Shown piece by piece: positions 33,611 through 45,300 of a DNA stretch of 64,000 nt. Made by a program: the position numbers and the translations under genes. The notes under the pieces were generated by a model. That model searched no databases. It saw only the letters and a list, made by a program, of their open reading frames with translations, and was not told where the DNA came from. How positions within the stretch are numbered: position 1 is the stretch's first letter; every line of letters begins with the position of its first letter. The stretch comes from Thalassia testudinum (taxonomy: Eukaryota; Streptophyta; Magnoliopsida; Alismatales; Hydrocharitaceae): the NCBI GenBank assembly GCA_037157565.1, contig JAZHRO010000002.1, forward strand, positions 74,450,001 through 74,514,000, in the 5' to 3' direction.

Positions 33611-35331
33611 TGTTGGTGCTAGAGCACCACGATCATTTGTTTTGATGATAACAAAACACGTGTTATTTAACATTTGCAATTTGAGTCCTAGATTTCAGGT
33701 CAATTGCAAATGAAGACGTGTTTAGACGGAACTCGAGCTCGCATCCAGGACGGATTGGAGGAGCTTGACGGAAAACAGAGGAGGTTCGCGTGGAGCGACA
33801 GATTGAAGATGGAAGGAAAAGAAGAATAGGATAGATTCTTTCTTCTGTACTTGTATTTTTCATTTCTTTTGTTGCTCTTTATTTCCTTAGATATTTCATG
33901 TTAAAGAGCCTCAAAGTACCCTAACAGTAGTCCTAGGAACACCGGCACAACCCTAGGATACTTAGGTTTTCTGTAGAACACTTAGAAAACCAATATAGGG
34001 TTAAAACAGACTTTCCAGACGTCTAATTCACAAATCAGACGTCTGATAAAGAATTTTAAGACGTCTGACTGTTGTTTCAGACGTCTGATAACTGTTAGGC
34101 TGGACATAGTTAGTTCTGTCTGATGAATTTAGACGTCCAGACCTTAGACCAGACGTCTTAGGAGACGTCTGATGACTTTGCCAGACGTCCAATCAGTGGA
34201 CCGTTGGCTGGCTTAGAAAACACTCAAGATTATGACCGTTAGAGCCTTATCAGACGTCCATAGGACTTTACAGACGTCTGATAAATGACCGTTTTGCCTC
34301 GGCTGACCCAAAATCTCTTCTCAGAGATTTTCTAGCCGTTGCAACGTTTGGAAATCAATTCCCACCGTAAAAGTAGGTTTCCAGACGTCCATACTTAGTT
34401 CCAGACGTCCTGTATGTCGTCTGATGGACTTGCACAAAAACCCTGTTTAGATCTGATACAAGTCAGGGAGAAACCCGCATAGAATCAGACGTCTGACCTT
34501 GGAATCAGACGTCTTAAAGTGGCCTTCAAGATGTCTGATGCCAGAGTTAGACGTCTGATAACCCTGTCAAATGCAATCATTGTCCTGATTTCGGCCTGAT
34601 TCTCTTGGGCTTTGCACCCAACGGCTATGGAAGCTTTTCCAAGCCTTCCAAAGCCTTCCTAAGGCCTCTATAAATAGAGGGGAGTCTTTGCAACTCAAAA
34701 ACACACAAGATACACACTAAGAGAAACAAGAGACACACCTAAGCAACTTAGTTCCACTCTTTTGTGTCCAATTGAGGCCCTTGCTCTCCAAGCTCTAGCT
34801 TCATTCTCTTGAGAGCATCAAGCCTTCGCGCGCCCGCTCTCCCGCTGTTGATAACGAGAGCGACGTAGCGCCGTCGCGTGGCACACGCACCGCGTCATCA
34901 TCGACGCACTCCTTGCAAAGGGGAGTTTCCTATTTCCTATAGAAGCTAGGTTTAATTACTTTGTTGGCTCTACAGGACTATTGTTTCTTTTATCTTTGTC
35001 TTTTGGTTGGGTATTCGCTTTGCGAATTCCCGTCTCCTTCGTGGGACAAAATCCTTCTCGTGGAGAGGGGTTGAGGAACGCTACCCTCGTACTTGTAGCG
35101 TGGTTGTATTGAGGTTGAATCACCCTCGTTCAAAGTGATTCGGTTAGTGGATTTGATCAACTAGGTTGATCGGAAAATCCTAACTCGAGAGGGTTAGGTG
35201 GTGGTTTTTACCCGGTTTGGGTTTCCACCTAAAAATTACTTGTGTACATTTTGTGATTGCCTATTTTGTGATATTGTTTATATTTATTTCCGCAATTATT
35301 ACGTCACCCCCTCCTAGTAGGGAAACTTTCA
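33611..35331 (+). repeat. 3' LTR of the gag-only Sirevirus
   Basis: 1721 bp, TGTTGGTGCTAG ... AACTTTCA, with the same GACGTC cluster (about 34017-34557) and a TATA box at 34669-34676. Compared with the 5' LTR it lacks three bases in the gagagaagggg stretch. Confidence 0.95.
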
Positions 35332-35336
35332 TTAGG
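35332..35336. repeat. Target-site duplication TTAGG, right
   Basis: Matches 30359-30363. Confidence 0.9.
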
Positions 35337-35604
35337 TGGGGTGAAATGACAAGTGGCGTGGAGTTTTGTCTAGGGATGAAGTGGCAACTCCCTTAAGGTG
35401 ACATCTTGTATGGATGCCCCAGGTCTTCTTGGAAACTCTCCTCCTCATAATAAAGTGTAGATCCTTCACTCATGCAAATAAACAACTAGTTTGTAAAATG
35501 CATAATATGTATAAGTTAACCCAAAATGCATGCATGATCTTAAAATACCTAAATGCATGAAGTGCACTATTCATAATATATAAATGTTGTGGATAAGCAA
35601 ACTA

Positions 35605-36212
35605 AGCTATAATAGGCATATTATTTCTATTAACCAGGTATCCATCAATTGCTCACTAAGTTGATTTTCAGTGGCTCTTAAGGCTTGGATTCGACCTCCT
35701 ACACTCTATAAATACCTACCAAAGGTCACCAACGGCTACACACCTCCCAGTCAAGCTATCTTGTTTCTCTCTACTCTTCATTCTCTAGCATATTGGTCTT
35801 TTATGCTCAAACAATTCTAGCAACTACTAAGAGCACACTCTCTCTTTGATCTTTCACTGCTCCATATAGGTTTGAAAAAGGGAGTAAACTTTGCCTTAGA
35901 TTATTTTCATATTCTTCAAGGTTTTTAGGAAATTCTATCTATATTTGTTTAGTTAATTATTTAGGTACTCAAGCTATGGGTTCCCATTCTCTCTTAGAGA
36001 GAGAAAGGAGAAAAGCTCTTCTTGGGGACTATCCAGGAGAAGGGTATTGTAAAGTTTATTTTAGTTATTCTTATTTGTTTTGGAGGAAAAATCCTAAATT
36101 AGAAGAATTAACTAAAGGTTTTCCTTGCAAGGGTTTCTCTTATGTATCTTGTGTTCTTTTTGTGTGATTGTTTATATCTATTTTTTATTGCATAATTCAG
36201 CCCCCCTAACAT
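35605..36212 (+). mobile_element. Old Sirevirus 3' LTR, second part
   Basis: Resumes after the duplicated aacta. It holds a TATA-like ctctataaatacc (about 35704), a pyrimidine-rich leader, and ends tgcataattcagcccccc-taacattca, the usual U5 end of this family. Joined with 28248-29245 the LTR is about 1.6 kb, close to the 1.72 kb of the younger relative. Confidence 0.75.
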
Positions 36213-36580
36213 TCATTTTTTGCGAATTTATATGAAGCGATCATTGTAGCACAAAAATCAAAGTCAAAATAAATCAAACTCGCGAATGGAATTGAGTGAA
36301 ATATGATGAATCTAAGTTGAACACGGGGAGGCAAATGACTTAATTACTAGACCAACGAAACTAAACTACCATGAAATCATAAAGACAAATAGAAAGCATA
36401 AAAAGATTATGTTATTGCTAATCAAATGATCAAGTTTTCACAACTAGGAAATGAGAAAATAAAACCATAAGAACAAAAGTAGGATTTGGAGTCAAGAGTT
36501 GCATGATGTGATCCTTTTATGAAGCATGGAAGTAGAGGATGTTGGAGGCAGAGACGAGAGCATCGCTTGCAAAAATTGTG
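36213..36580 (-). mobile_element. Mixed retroelement fragment (Athila-type LTR start, then leader-like sequence)
   Basis: 36228-36360 (tgcgaatttatatgaagcgatcattgtagc ... gttgaacacggggagg, shown in part) resembles the U5-side start of Athila-type LTRs in this window. 36480-36580, read on the minus strand, looks like sequence following a copia primer site (cacaatttttgcaagcgatg). No gene is visible. Confidence 0.4.
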
Positions 36581-36590
36581 TGCTCTGATA
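36581..36590 (-). other. Primer-binding-site relic (initiator Met-tRNA)
   Basis: tgctctgata on the plus strand reads TATCAGAGCA on the minus strand, the right half of a copia primer site. Compared with the young Sirevirus, about 20 bases covering the LTR end and the first bases of the site are missing. Confidence 0.6.
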
Positions 36591-38062
36591 GAAGGGGGTG
36601 AGATTTGCGTGATAAATAATAAAATGCAGAAATATAATAAACAATCTCACAAAATAGCAATCACAAGTACATAAAGGATTTTTAGGTAGAAACCCAAACT
36701 CGGGTAAAAACCACCACCTAAACCTCTTGGTTTCGGATTTCTCGATCGATCGAGTCGATTAAATCCACTAATGAACTACTTCAAACGAGGGTAGTTCAAC
36801 CTTTTACAACCACAGTATTTATACCAGGGTAGTGTACCTCAAACCCTTATCTTCACGAGGAGTATTTTGTCCTACGAAGGAGATGGAAATTTGCAAAGCG
36901 AATACTCAACCAAGAATAAAGGAAGAATAAGAACCTATAGAGACACAAAGTAAAGGTAATATTATGCTCCTATAGGTGAGGATCTCCCCTTAGTAGGAAG
37001 TGCGTAGGTATGATCTCGGCAGAGTATTGATGCTCTTAGATTGGAAGCCTTGAGAGCAAGAGCAATTCTTCTTTGATCTTTCTCTTCTAGGACACAAAAG
37101 GAGTGGAAAGTAGTATTTCTTGGTGTGTGTAACAAAGGAAGGATCCTCCTCTATTTATAGGTGGCTTAGGAACCCTTAAGAAGGCTATGGAAGCCTTAGG
37201 TAGCCGTTGGAAACAAGTCCAATGCTAATCAGGTTGGAATCAGGGCTAAGGGTCAGACGTTTAGACAGTGTTATTCTGACAGTGTCTGGACTTAAGGTCA
37301 GACATCTGGACAGTGTTATCAGAAGCCTGGACTTAAGGTCAGACGTCTGGATCTTCATTTGATTCTATGATCGGTTGTCTGATCTAAAGGAGTGGATCAA
37401 CTTGACAGTGTTGGATTAAGACAGGCATCTAAAGATTACTTTTAAGAGATCTGGGAAACTAATCAGATGTCTAAATTAAGATGGGTTTCCTTCTTGTTTT
37501 GTCTAGACCTGAACAAGGTTTTAGGTCTTGTTGGTCAAACGATAGGTCGGTCGTTTGGCACAAAGTCTGGATGTTTGGAAATAGGATTTACTGTGGGAAT
37601 TGATTTTCCAAGGCTCAAACGACTATAATCTCTGATAAAAGTGATTTGGGGATGGATTGAGCCTAACGTCTATTTATCAGACGTCTAGGGATCTCTACGG
37701 ATGTTTGAAAGTGAAAGTAGGTCAGATTAGAGGATAATCCTCAAAGATTAAGTCTGATAAAGCCAACGGTCCTCTAGTTGGACGTCTGACAAGGTCATCA
37801 GACATCCTCTAAAACATCTGGACTAAAGCCTAGACGTCTGAAACTGGCAGATAGAGAGCGGGTTTCCAGCCTAAGTGTTTTGGACATACGATTAAATAGT
37901 CATATGTCTTAAAGTCAAAGATTAGACGTCTGATGTCTAGGTTGGACGTCTGATTAGGTTGTCTGAAGCCTGTTTTGACTTTCTAAGTCCTCGACGAAAA
38001 GCCTAAGTATCCTAGGGTTGTGTAGGTTTTTCATAGGGCTATAGTTTTGTTACTTTGAGGCT
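36591..38062 (-). mobile_element. Older Sirevirus LTR in reverse orientation, first part
   Basis: Read on the minus strand it follows the young Sirevirus LTR from its middle to near its end: GACGTC-type palindromes (37250-37990, many decayed to GACATC, GATGTT or GACGTT), a TATA-like region near 37155, and the words ttgggtattcgctttgc and ctccttcg. It is interrupted at 38062 by the Athila element, whose target duplication aggct is bases 38058-38062. It continues at 51714-52014. Confidence 0.85.
38058..38062. repeat. Target-site duplication AGGCT, left
   Basis: aggct before the Athila element; the matching copy is 51714-51718. Confidence 0.9.
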
Positions 38063-40716
38063 TGTTGTCAACGTTTCTGTGCGGATTTAAAGGCGTATTA
38101 CGTTGCAGTAGAACCGACAAAACGTTTAAACAAATATAAATAATTTTATTACTCGAACAACTAGAGTATCCGAGGTCGAACACAGGGAGCAAACTCAGTA
38201 CTTTGTAAAACCCAAGAATACAACTGTTAAATGCAAATATAATTGATTCAAAGAGTTTTTAAGAAAGATGTAAAAAAATAGAATTAGACGTCTGATTTAT
38301 GTATCAGACGTCTTAAATGTGATCTTTCTTTCTCTTTTTCTTCTTCTGCTTTGCCTTTCGGATCTCTTTGCAATCTTCCCTTGTCCTTCTTCTTCTTCTC
38401 CTGCGAAGACTTCTAACCTTTCTGCTTTCCTTCTTCTCCTGCGAAGACTTCTTTCTTTCTTCTTCTTCTGTCTTGCTTCTCCTTTCTTTGTTGCCTTCTT
38501 CTTCTTCTTTGTCTTGCTTCTCCTTCTTCTGCAGCGGCCAAGTCCTTCTCCTGCAATCAGCCTGCCTGCACAGGGAACAAAACCTAACCCTTCTCCCTCT
38601 ACCTGCGCGTGTCTCTCTCTCAAGAAATTCACTCTAACCGCTCTACCAGAGCCACAGTCTCAATCGGGTCGGATCGTACCCGGGACCAGGCGCACCTGCA
38701 GGTGTGTGATGCGCGAGGAGTGCGTAGGTCTAGGTCGGGTCGGATCCGCCAGGTCCGCGTGGTCAGGCCGCGGACGAGGCGGGTGGGGTCAGTGAGGGAC
38801 CTCACCCCTGTGCTTACTGAGGCGATAAGAGTAAAGCGTAAAAACAACTTATACGGTACCTGACGGTTGCAATCCCACGATGTGGGACTATCTGGTCTCG
38901 CCTTCACGCGCGCCTGCAGAAACCTCGTCGTGCGATTGCCCCGCAGCTGCTGGCTCTGCTAGCGCTCCTCGGCTGGATTCGTTCACCTCGCGACACTTGC
39001 GTTAGTATGCAGCACCTGTAGTCTGGAAGACCAGGTGCCTGGAGCTTCGCGGGAGCTTCATCAGAGGTCGTCCATGGCGGCAGCGGCTCGAATCCTGTCG
39101 TACACAAAACGCGCCTCTCGGCCAAATCAGAATAGATAGAGACCTTCACCGTGGCACGGCGAAGGCGGTGGGCAGTGCAGCAGGCCGCAGGTCGGCCTAG
39201 GCGTGCGTGCCTAGGTCAACCTATGGCCGGAGATGGTGGGTTGGTCGGGGGGTGGTTGTGGAGGGCTGGAGTGGCAGTGGTAGGGTGGAGTGTGTTCCTG
39301 GAGGTGAGGCGGAGCTTTCGAGGTGGTTGGCGAGCCGTGTGGAGGGCTGGAGTGGTGTGGGCGGCTCGCCGGAGTGCGGTCGGAGGCGAAGACGATGGAG
39401 GTGGTTAGCGTCTGTCGAGGGTCGATCAAGGGAGATAACAGGGGGAAAAAAGAGAGAAGAGGATGGAGAACGTATCTGGGGTTGTCTGGAGTGAAGGGAG
39501 GCAGCGGAGAGGACGGCTCGTGACTGCCGTCATCGGGGAAGAAAGACCCTGGGGGAGGAAGCGGCGACGAAGATGAGGTCAGGAGCTTGCACGCAGGGTA
39601 CAGCGCGTCGCGGGAGGAAGAGGCGGAGAGGACTCTGCTGCTGGTATGGCAGCAGAGTGACGAGAAGGAGGGAAGGCGGTCGCCGGAGCTTGTGGGTCGT
39701 TTGGCCGGAGATGGGAGAGAAGAAATTTGGAGGGGATCTCCGTCAAAATCAAGCTTAAGATGAGTGGCCGGGTCCGAGGGGTGTTTTATAGGTGCTGGCC
39801 GCTCCTATCAGTGCGTGAAAGACGCGCAATTAGGTCAGCCGGTTCGCCGGAGTTGGAAGGAAGAAAGATACCCACATCTCTCGTGCGTTCGCACGAGAGA
39901 TTGGGTTCACGCCAGCGAATTTGATTGGCTTTAGAAGGAAGGGAATTCCTCAGAGAATCTCCCTTCCATTTCTGGGAGAGAATCTCTGAGGAATTAGAGA
40001 GCCATCTCTCTCGAAACTTCGTCGGAGCTCGGTTCTGCCCTAGCAATGGCGGCAGGACCGGTTTGCAAAGAAGGCGAGGAACCTAGGGGGCTCTCTGCAA
40101 GGATATTCAAAAGATAGGGACCTCTTTGTGATTTGGGTGTACTAACTTGCAAAGTAGGTCAAGATGACCTCCCCTTAGGTCCAAATTTTGGTACAAACCT
40201 AATTTGGCCCTAAAGAATCCAATGGTGAAGTTGGATTTTAGGTTTGACCTCGTTTGACTGGACATTTTGCATAAAAACCCAAATTAGGTTAATTGAAGAG
40301 CTAAGACCCTAATCTAGGTCAAACTAGGTTCCAAAGGCCAAATTAAGTGTTCTAAACCCCAGAGGATGTTTTTCTATGATTTTTAGAGGGTTTGCTTGAT
40401 TTTTATTCTGACCGGAACCTTGTTAATTTAAGCGGGTCTGTTTTAGGGTTACCAAGTGTCATTTAATTCTTAGATTGCACATAAACCCATTTCTGATTAA
40501 TTCAACCCACTTTGGACCATTTGACCTATGTTTTGCTTCTGAGAAATCCCGTTTATGTACTGCAATGGTAAAATTGCAGTTTTAACCTTTATTTCATGTT
40601 TTCTTCTCAGAGCACTTGTTCCTTCAGTTAAGCCTTCTTCTAGGTTATGTAGGAGCTTTTATCTTCTTTATTAGGTCAAGATGAGCTAGTTATGGCTCAT
40701 GACGAGGCTCTCATCA
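38063..40716 (-). repeat. 3' LTR of the Athila element
   Basis: 2654 bp; minus-strand ends TGATGAGAGCC ... TTGACAACA. It contains a perfect hairpin at 38286-38313, a CTT-rich tract (38320-38530), a GC-rich middle, and a minus-strand TATAAAA at 39784-39790. Long plus- and minus-strand open frames inside it are identical in the other LTR and are compositional. Confidence 0.95.
38286..38313. repeat. Perfect 11-bp inverted repeat in the Athila 3' LTR
   Basis: agacgtctgat, a 6-base loop (ttatgt), atcagacgtct. Each arm contains the palindromic AGACGTCT that defines the Sirevirus LTR cluster. The copy in the 5' LTR (49283-49310) has one change (agccgtct) that breaks the right arm. Confidence 0.9.
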
Positions 40717-40728
40717 TACCCCCATGCC
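40717..40728 (-). promoter_or_regulatory. Polypurine tract of the Athila element
   Basis: tacccccatgcc on the plus strand reads GGCATGGGGGTA on the minus strand, directly before the 3' LTR. The same word precedes the LTRs at 53887 and 59677. Confidence 0.8.
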
Positions 40729-42397
40729 TAGCTTTTGCTAGTCCCTTAGCAAAATTTCAAAGTTTTAACTTCCATTCTAGACCCAAAGTGTCCTTAGTTA
40801 TGATAAGTGCTTCTTTTGTGATTAGGTAGGAATGCCGACAATAGGCCTAGAGGTACTCCAGTACCAACCAAAATCTGGACCTGTTCTGCTTTAGCCTCAG
40901 TCCTTCGCAAAGGTTTCTACAGCCCACAAAAACTATCCTAGGGTTTGTTGGACTCTGCGGTTAAAGCACCCGTGCTTGAGACATTTTTAGCCTACGCTCA
41001 GTTTGCAGTGCGTTTTTTTGTAAGAGAGAGATAGAGGATTTATTTGTTTGGAGAGCTTTTCTCTCTCTTTTCTTTTTATTTCTAGCTTCGGATTAGCTTC
41101 TCAACACGGTCTGTATCGGATTCCTCGTCCCCATCATCAATCCTCAAGGGTCCCTGGCTTTCGAGATTTCGAGATAATCCCGCCCATGGCAACCCCCGGA
41201 ACCCTGGCTTTCGAGATTTCGAGATAATCCCGCCCATGGCGTTCCGTGGCCGAATTCAGACCCTGGCGATCGACATTTCGTGATAATGCCACCCATGGTA
41301 TCTGAACCAGCAGAGTGCTTACATGCCCCCAGTAGGATATTTAAATATCCTAAGAGACAAGCACCGAGGAGACGATATGTTGTTACGCATCTTCGAGGGG
41401 AATTTCCCGCCTCTCCGCGCTGGGAACTTGTCCAAATCAACTTGTGTTGATTGGCCGCTCCTAATCTAGGTGACTTTTTCAGAATATTAAACGCTCTTGC
41501 GTGTTTTGAATATTTATGCGCACTGAACCAGACTGTGTGTGAATTTGGGTGCTTAGGTTACCGAATCCCGCAAACCGGAGGTCAGTTAACGAGGTCGAAT
41601 ACTTCCTAAGCCTTAGACCTAATACTTAAGCTTCGCATTTTCCTCAACCTCTTGAGGATTATCTAGATTTTAACGGATACGTGAATTTTTAAGCTAAAAA
41701 TCTAGCCCAAGAGGCCTAAGACCAGCGTTCCCGCTAATCTCTTGTTATATCTCCGTAGCACTTTTCTTTTCTTTTTCTTGACTCGGTCTAGAACTTCAGT
41801 TAACCCCTTAATCTTTTACTAATGACTTTTTCTTTTTCTTTTCCTTTTGTGCTCCTTTCTTCATTTTTGCTCTTTTTTTTCTCCTCCTTAACATTTCCTC
41901 CCTCCCCACTTTTTTTTTTTTTTTTTTGTTCTTTTTGTCATTTTTCTTTCTTTTCCTCCTCTCATTTGTATGACCCTGAATTGTTCCTCCCCTCTATCAA
42001 GTCTTCTTCTTTTTTTTTTCTTTTTTTTTTCTTTTTTTTTTTTTTGTACGTGAAACCCTTTCTTGATATGAATTTTCTGACATTTTGCACTTTCATACCC
42101 CCCCATGCCTAAGATTTGCAATGTCCCCATTGTAAATTAGGTGGGTTCGAATTCAGCTTAGTTCATGTGTTAGGACAGGTGTGTGGTGAGTGAATGGGTC
42201 GAAGCGACTTGTTGCGAACGATTTCTAATCTCGGGTAGGTATACCTGAGGTGAAGTCGGCTGTTCTAATGGATGAATCCTAAAGTGCAATATGAGTTCCG
42301 CATAGCGATGTCAGAAACGGTTTCAGGTTTTTCAAAGAATGACGGGTTGCCTCCCGTTAAGCGCTGAGTTTTACGCCATCGGCTGGGCGCAATGAGC
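40729..42397 (-). other. Athila non-coding 3' region (no env ORF)
   Basis: About 1.7 kb between integrase and 3' LTR. It holds three tandem copies of a 37-bp word (41153-41298) and long T tracts (41910-42045). No open frame of recognisable type is seen on the minus strand. Confidence 0.7.
41153..41298. repeat. Three tandem copies of a ~37-bp word
   Basis: Units begin at 41153, 41203 and 41261 with cctggc, continue with a tcga-atttcg core and end in cccatgg. The first two are identical over 37 bp (cctggctttcgagatttcga start) and the third has several changes. Related single units occur near 60125-60200 in the last Athila element. Confidence 0.85.
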
Positions 42398-45300
42398 TCA
42401 AGAGGAAAGGAGGGTAAAGGATGACTCAGTCAAATCTATATCGGTCATGTCAATGAACGGCTTGAGTCTCTGTCCGTTCACGACAAAGGGTTCAGAATCG
42501 TGGCTGAGTGGGCTGATTTCAATAGCTCCATTTCCGAAGATTTGGTGGACTAGGTAGGGTCTGACCCACTTGGATCTTAACTTTCCTGGGAATAGTTTGA
42601 GTCGAGCATCAAAGAGTAACACTTTTTGACCAGGATGAAAGACCTTTCTAGAAATGTGTTTGTCGTGAAAAGCTTTAACCCGTTCTTTGTAAATTCGCGA
42701 GTTCTCATATGCGTCGTGGCGTAATTCATCGATCTCGCTCATTTGAAATCTTCTGTGGGTTCCAGCCTTAGAAAGGTCGAGATTACAGGTCCGTACTGCC
42801 CAATAGGCTTTATGCTCCAATTCGACGGGGAGGTGACATGCCTTCCCGTACACTAGTCTGAAGGGAGACATTCCTAATTGGGTCTTGTGGGCGGTCCTAT
42901 AGGCCCACAATGCTTCCGGAAGCCGAGAAGACCAATCTTTTCTATCAGGTCGAACAGTAACCTGAAGGATCTTCTTGATCTCTCGGTTAGATAGCTCAGC
43001 TAGACCATTAGTTTGGGGGTGGTAAGGAGTAGAGATTCGGTGTGACACCCCGTATTTGATCATCAGTGACCTGAACTGAGCGTTTGTAAAATGGGTCCCT
43101 CCGTCGGAAATTATAGCACGCGGAATCCCGAACCTTGAGAAAATGTTTTGATGAAGGAATTTTATAACGACTTTATGATTGTTGGTTTGGGTCGGAATGG
43201 CTTCTATCCACTTGGAAACATAATCAACTGCGAGTAAAATGTATTCGAAGCCATCCGAGGTAGGAAAGGGTCCCATGAAATCAATCCCCCAAATATCAAA
43301 AATTTCGCATACCAAGATCGGCTGTAGAGGCATCATGTCTCTATGGCTCATGTTGCCTAGAGTCTGGCAACGGGAACATGCCTTACAGTGATTGTATGCA
43401 TCTTTGAAAATTGTGGGCTAGTAGAAACCACACTGGAGGACTTTCGATGCGGTTTTATGTCCCGAAAAATGTCCACCGCATGCCTGGTCATGGCAGAATG
43501 AGAGTATGTCTTTGATTTCCACTTCCGTGACGCATCGTCGGATTATCTGATCAGCACCAATGCGGAAGAGATACGGGTCTTCCCATAGGTAATACTTGGC
43601 ATCGGAACGCAATTTGTCCTTTTTGGCCTTCGACCAATCGGGCGGAATCTGATGTGATGCCAGGTAATTAACAATATCGGCGAACCATGGAAGACTTGTA
43701 CTGATAGTCAGGAGGTGCTCATCAGGGAAATGTTCTGTAATAGGTCCGGAAGGATCAATAATTTCAGAAGGAAGGCGGGATAAATGATCAGCTACCACAT
43801 TGTGCTTTCCCGCCTTGTCGCGAATCTCGATGTCAAATTCTTGCAACAGCAAGATCCAGCGGATTAATCGAGGTTTCGCGTCCTTCTTGGCCAGGAGATG
43901 CCTCACAGCTGTGTGATCCGAGTATATGATAACACGGGAACCCAGAAGGTATGATCTGAATTTTTCCAGGGCAAATACTACGGCCAGCAGCTCTTTCTCA
44001 GTAACCGTATAGTTACGCTGAGCCTCATCCAGTGTTTTGCTGGCGTAGTAAATGACCACAGGCTTCCCGTCAATTTTCTGCCCCAAAACCGCTCCTACAG
44101 CGAAGTCAGATGCATCGCACATGATCTCAAAGGGTTGAGACCAATCAGGGGACTGTAGGATTGGGGCTTGGGTGACTCGGTCACGTAGGATCTCAAATGC
44201 TTGAGTGCATTCCTTGGAAATTCTGAAAGGCACATCCTTGGAAAGCAGATTGGTCAGGGGGCGCGCGATTTTGGAGAAATCAGGGATGAATCGACGGTAG
44301 AAACTGACGTGCCCCAAAAAAGATCGGATGTCCTTAATCGAGCTAGGCATAGGGAGCTTGGAAATCAGGTTAACCTTAGCTCGATCCACTTGGATGCCTT
44401 TCTCTGAGATTAAATGTCCCAGGACAATTCCCTCAGGCACCATGAAATGGCTCTTTTCCCAGGAAAGAACCAAATTCACCTCGATGCACCGCCTGAGTAT
44501 ATGGACCAAGTGTTGGAGGCAATCGTCAAATGATTGTCCAAAAACTGAAAAGTCATCCATGAAGACTTCCAGATAATCACCTACCATATCTGAGAATATG
44601 GCAAGCATGCACCGCTGAAAAGTTGCAGGTGCATTGCAGAGACTGAACGGCATCCTTCGAAACGCGTACGTCCCGAAGGGGCAGGTGAATGTTGTCTTTT
44701 CTTGGTCCTCTGGATGGATTGCCACCTGATTGTAACCGGAGTACCCGTCAAGAAAGCAGAAGAATCTATTTCCCGCTAGTTTCTCGAGGATCTGATCAAT
44801 AAACGGTAGTGGGAAATGATCCTTCTTCGTGGAGGAATTTAGTCTTCTGTAATCAATGTAGACTCTCCACGAATTAGCTATTCGGGTAGGAATGACTTCC
44901 CCGGTTTCAGTCGTGATGATGGTAAGTCCTGCCTTCTTAGGTACCACTTGTGTTGGACTCACCCAACGACTGTCGGAGATCGGGTAGATGATCCCTGCAT
45001 CTAACCACTTAATGATCTCCTTTTTCACGACCTCCTGTAGGTTAGGGTTTAGTCGCCTTTGCATTTCTCTTGAAGGTCATGAGCCTTCTTCTGTGTAGAT
45101 TCGATGCGTGCAGTATGAAGGGCTTATACCAGTCAAATCATCTAGAGTCCATCCAATGGCTCTACGATGTTGCTGGAGAACAGAAATCAAACGGAGTTCC
45201 TGGTTAGGTGTGAGTCGAGAATTGATAATCACAGGAAACGTTTGATTTGAACCCAAAAAGACATATTTTAGATGTTCGGGAAGGGGCTTGAGTTCCATGA

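Larger units (their letters stand above)
30364..35331 (+). mobile_element. Young non-autonomous (gag-only) Sirevirus retrotransposon
   Basis: A complete element: 5' LTR 30364-32086, primer-binding site 32089-32100, gag-like ORF 32144-33289, polypurine tracts to 33610, 3' LTR 33611-35331, target duplication ttagg on both sides. The internal part is only about 1.5 kb and encodes no protease, integrase, reverse transcriptase or RNase H, so it must have moved with enzymes from elsewhere. By eye the LTRs differ at about seven positions plus a 3-nt deletion and one small indel in 1.72 kb, which indicates a recent insertion. Confidence 0.95.
29246..35599 (-). mobile_element. Athila-type solo LTR, split by a younger insertion
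   Basis: Begins tgacaaaataaaagttg and ends gtggataagca at 35599. It is flanked by the 5-bp direct repeat aacta (29241-29245 and 35600-35604). Without the nested element it is about 1380 bp, close to the 1340-bp LTR at 52547-53886, with similar landmarks (tgatcattgtagtgc start, gagtccaagtcg, a purine-rich middle). A single LTR with an intact target duplication is the usual product of recombination between the two LTRs of one element. The orientation is inferred from that similarity. Confidence 0.75.
24110..36212 (+). mobile_element. Old Sirevirus-type Ty1/copia element, 5'-truncated, with nested insertions
   Basis: Order on the plus strand: end of reverse transcriptase and RNase H (24128-25560), spacer, extra ORF (26629-27703), polypurine tract (28229-28244), 3' LTR (28248-29245 plus 35605-36212). 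The 5' LTR, gag, protease and integrase are absent. Three later insertions interrupt it: a CACTA-like element in pol, an Athila-type solo LTR in the 3' LTR, and a gag-only Sirevirus inside that solo LTR. The extra ORF between pol and the 3' LTR and the palindrome-rich LTR fit the Sirevirus lineage. Decay of every coding part indicates an old copy. Confidence 0.8.

Noticed and set aside
38297..39523. Several open frames on both strands of the Athila 3' LTR (repeated at 49294-50520)
   Set aside because: They lie in LTR sequence with CTT-rich and GC-rich composition, overlap on both strands and match no family.
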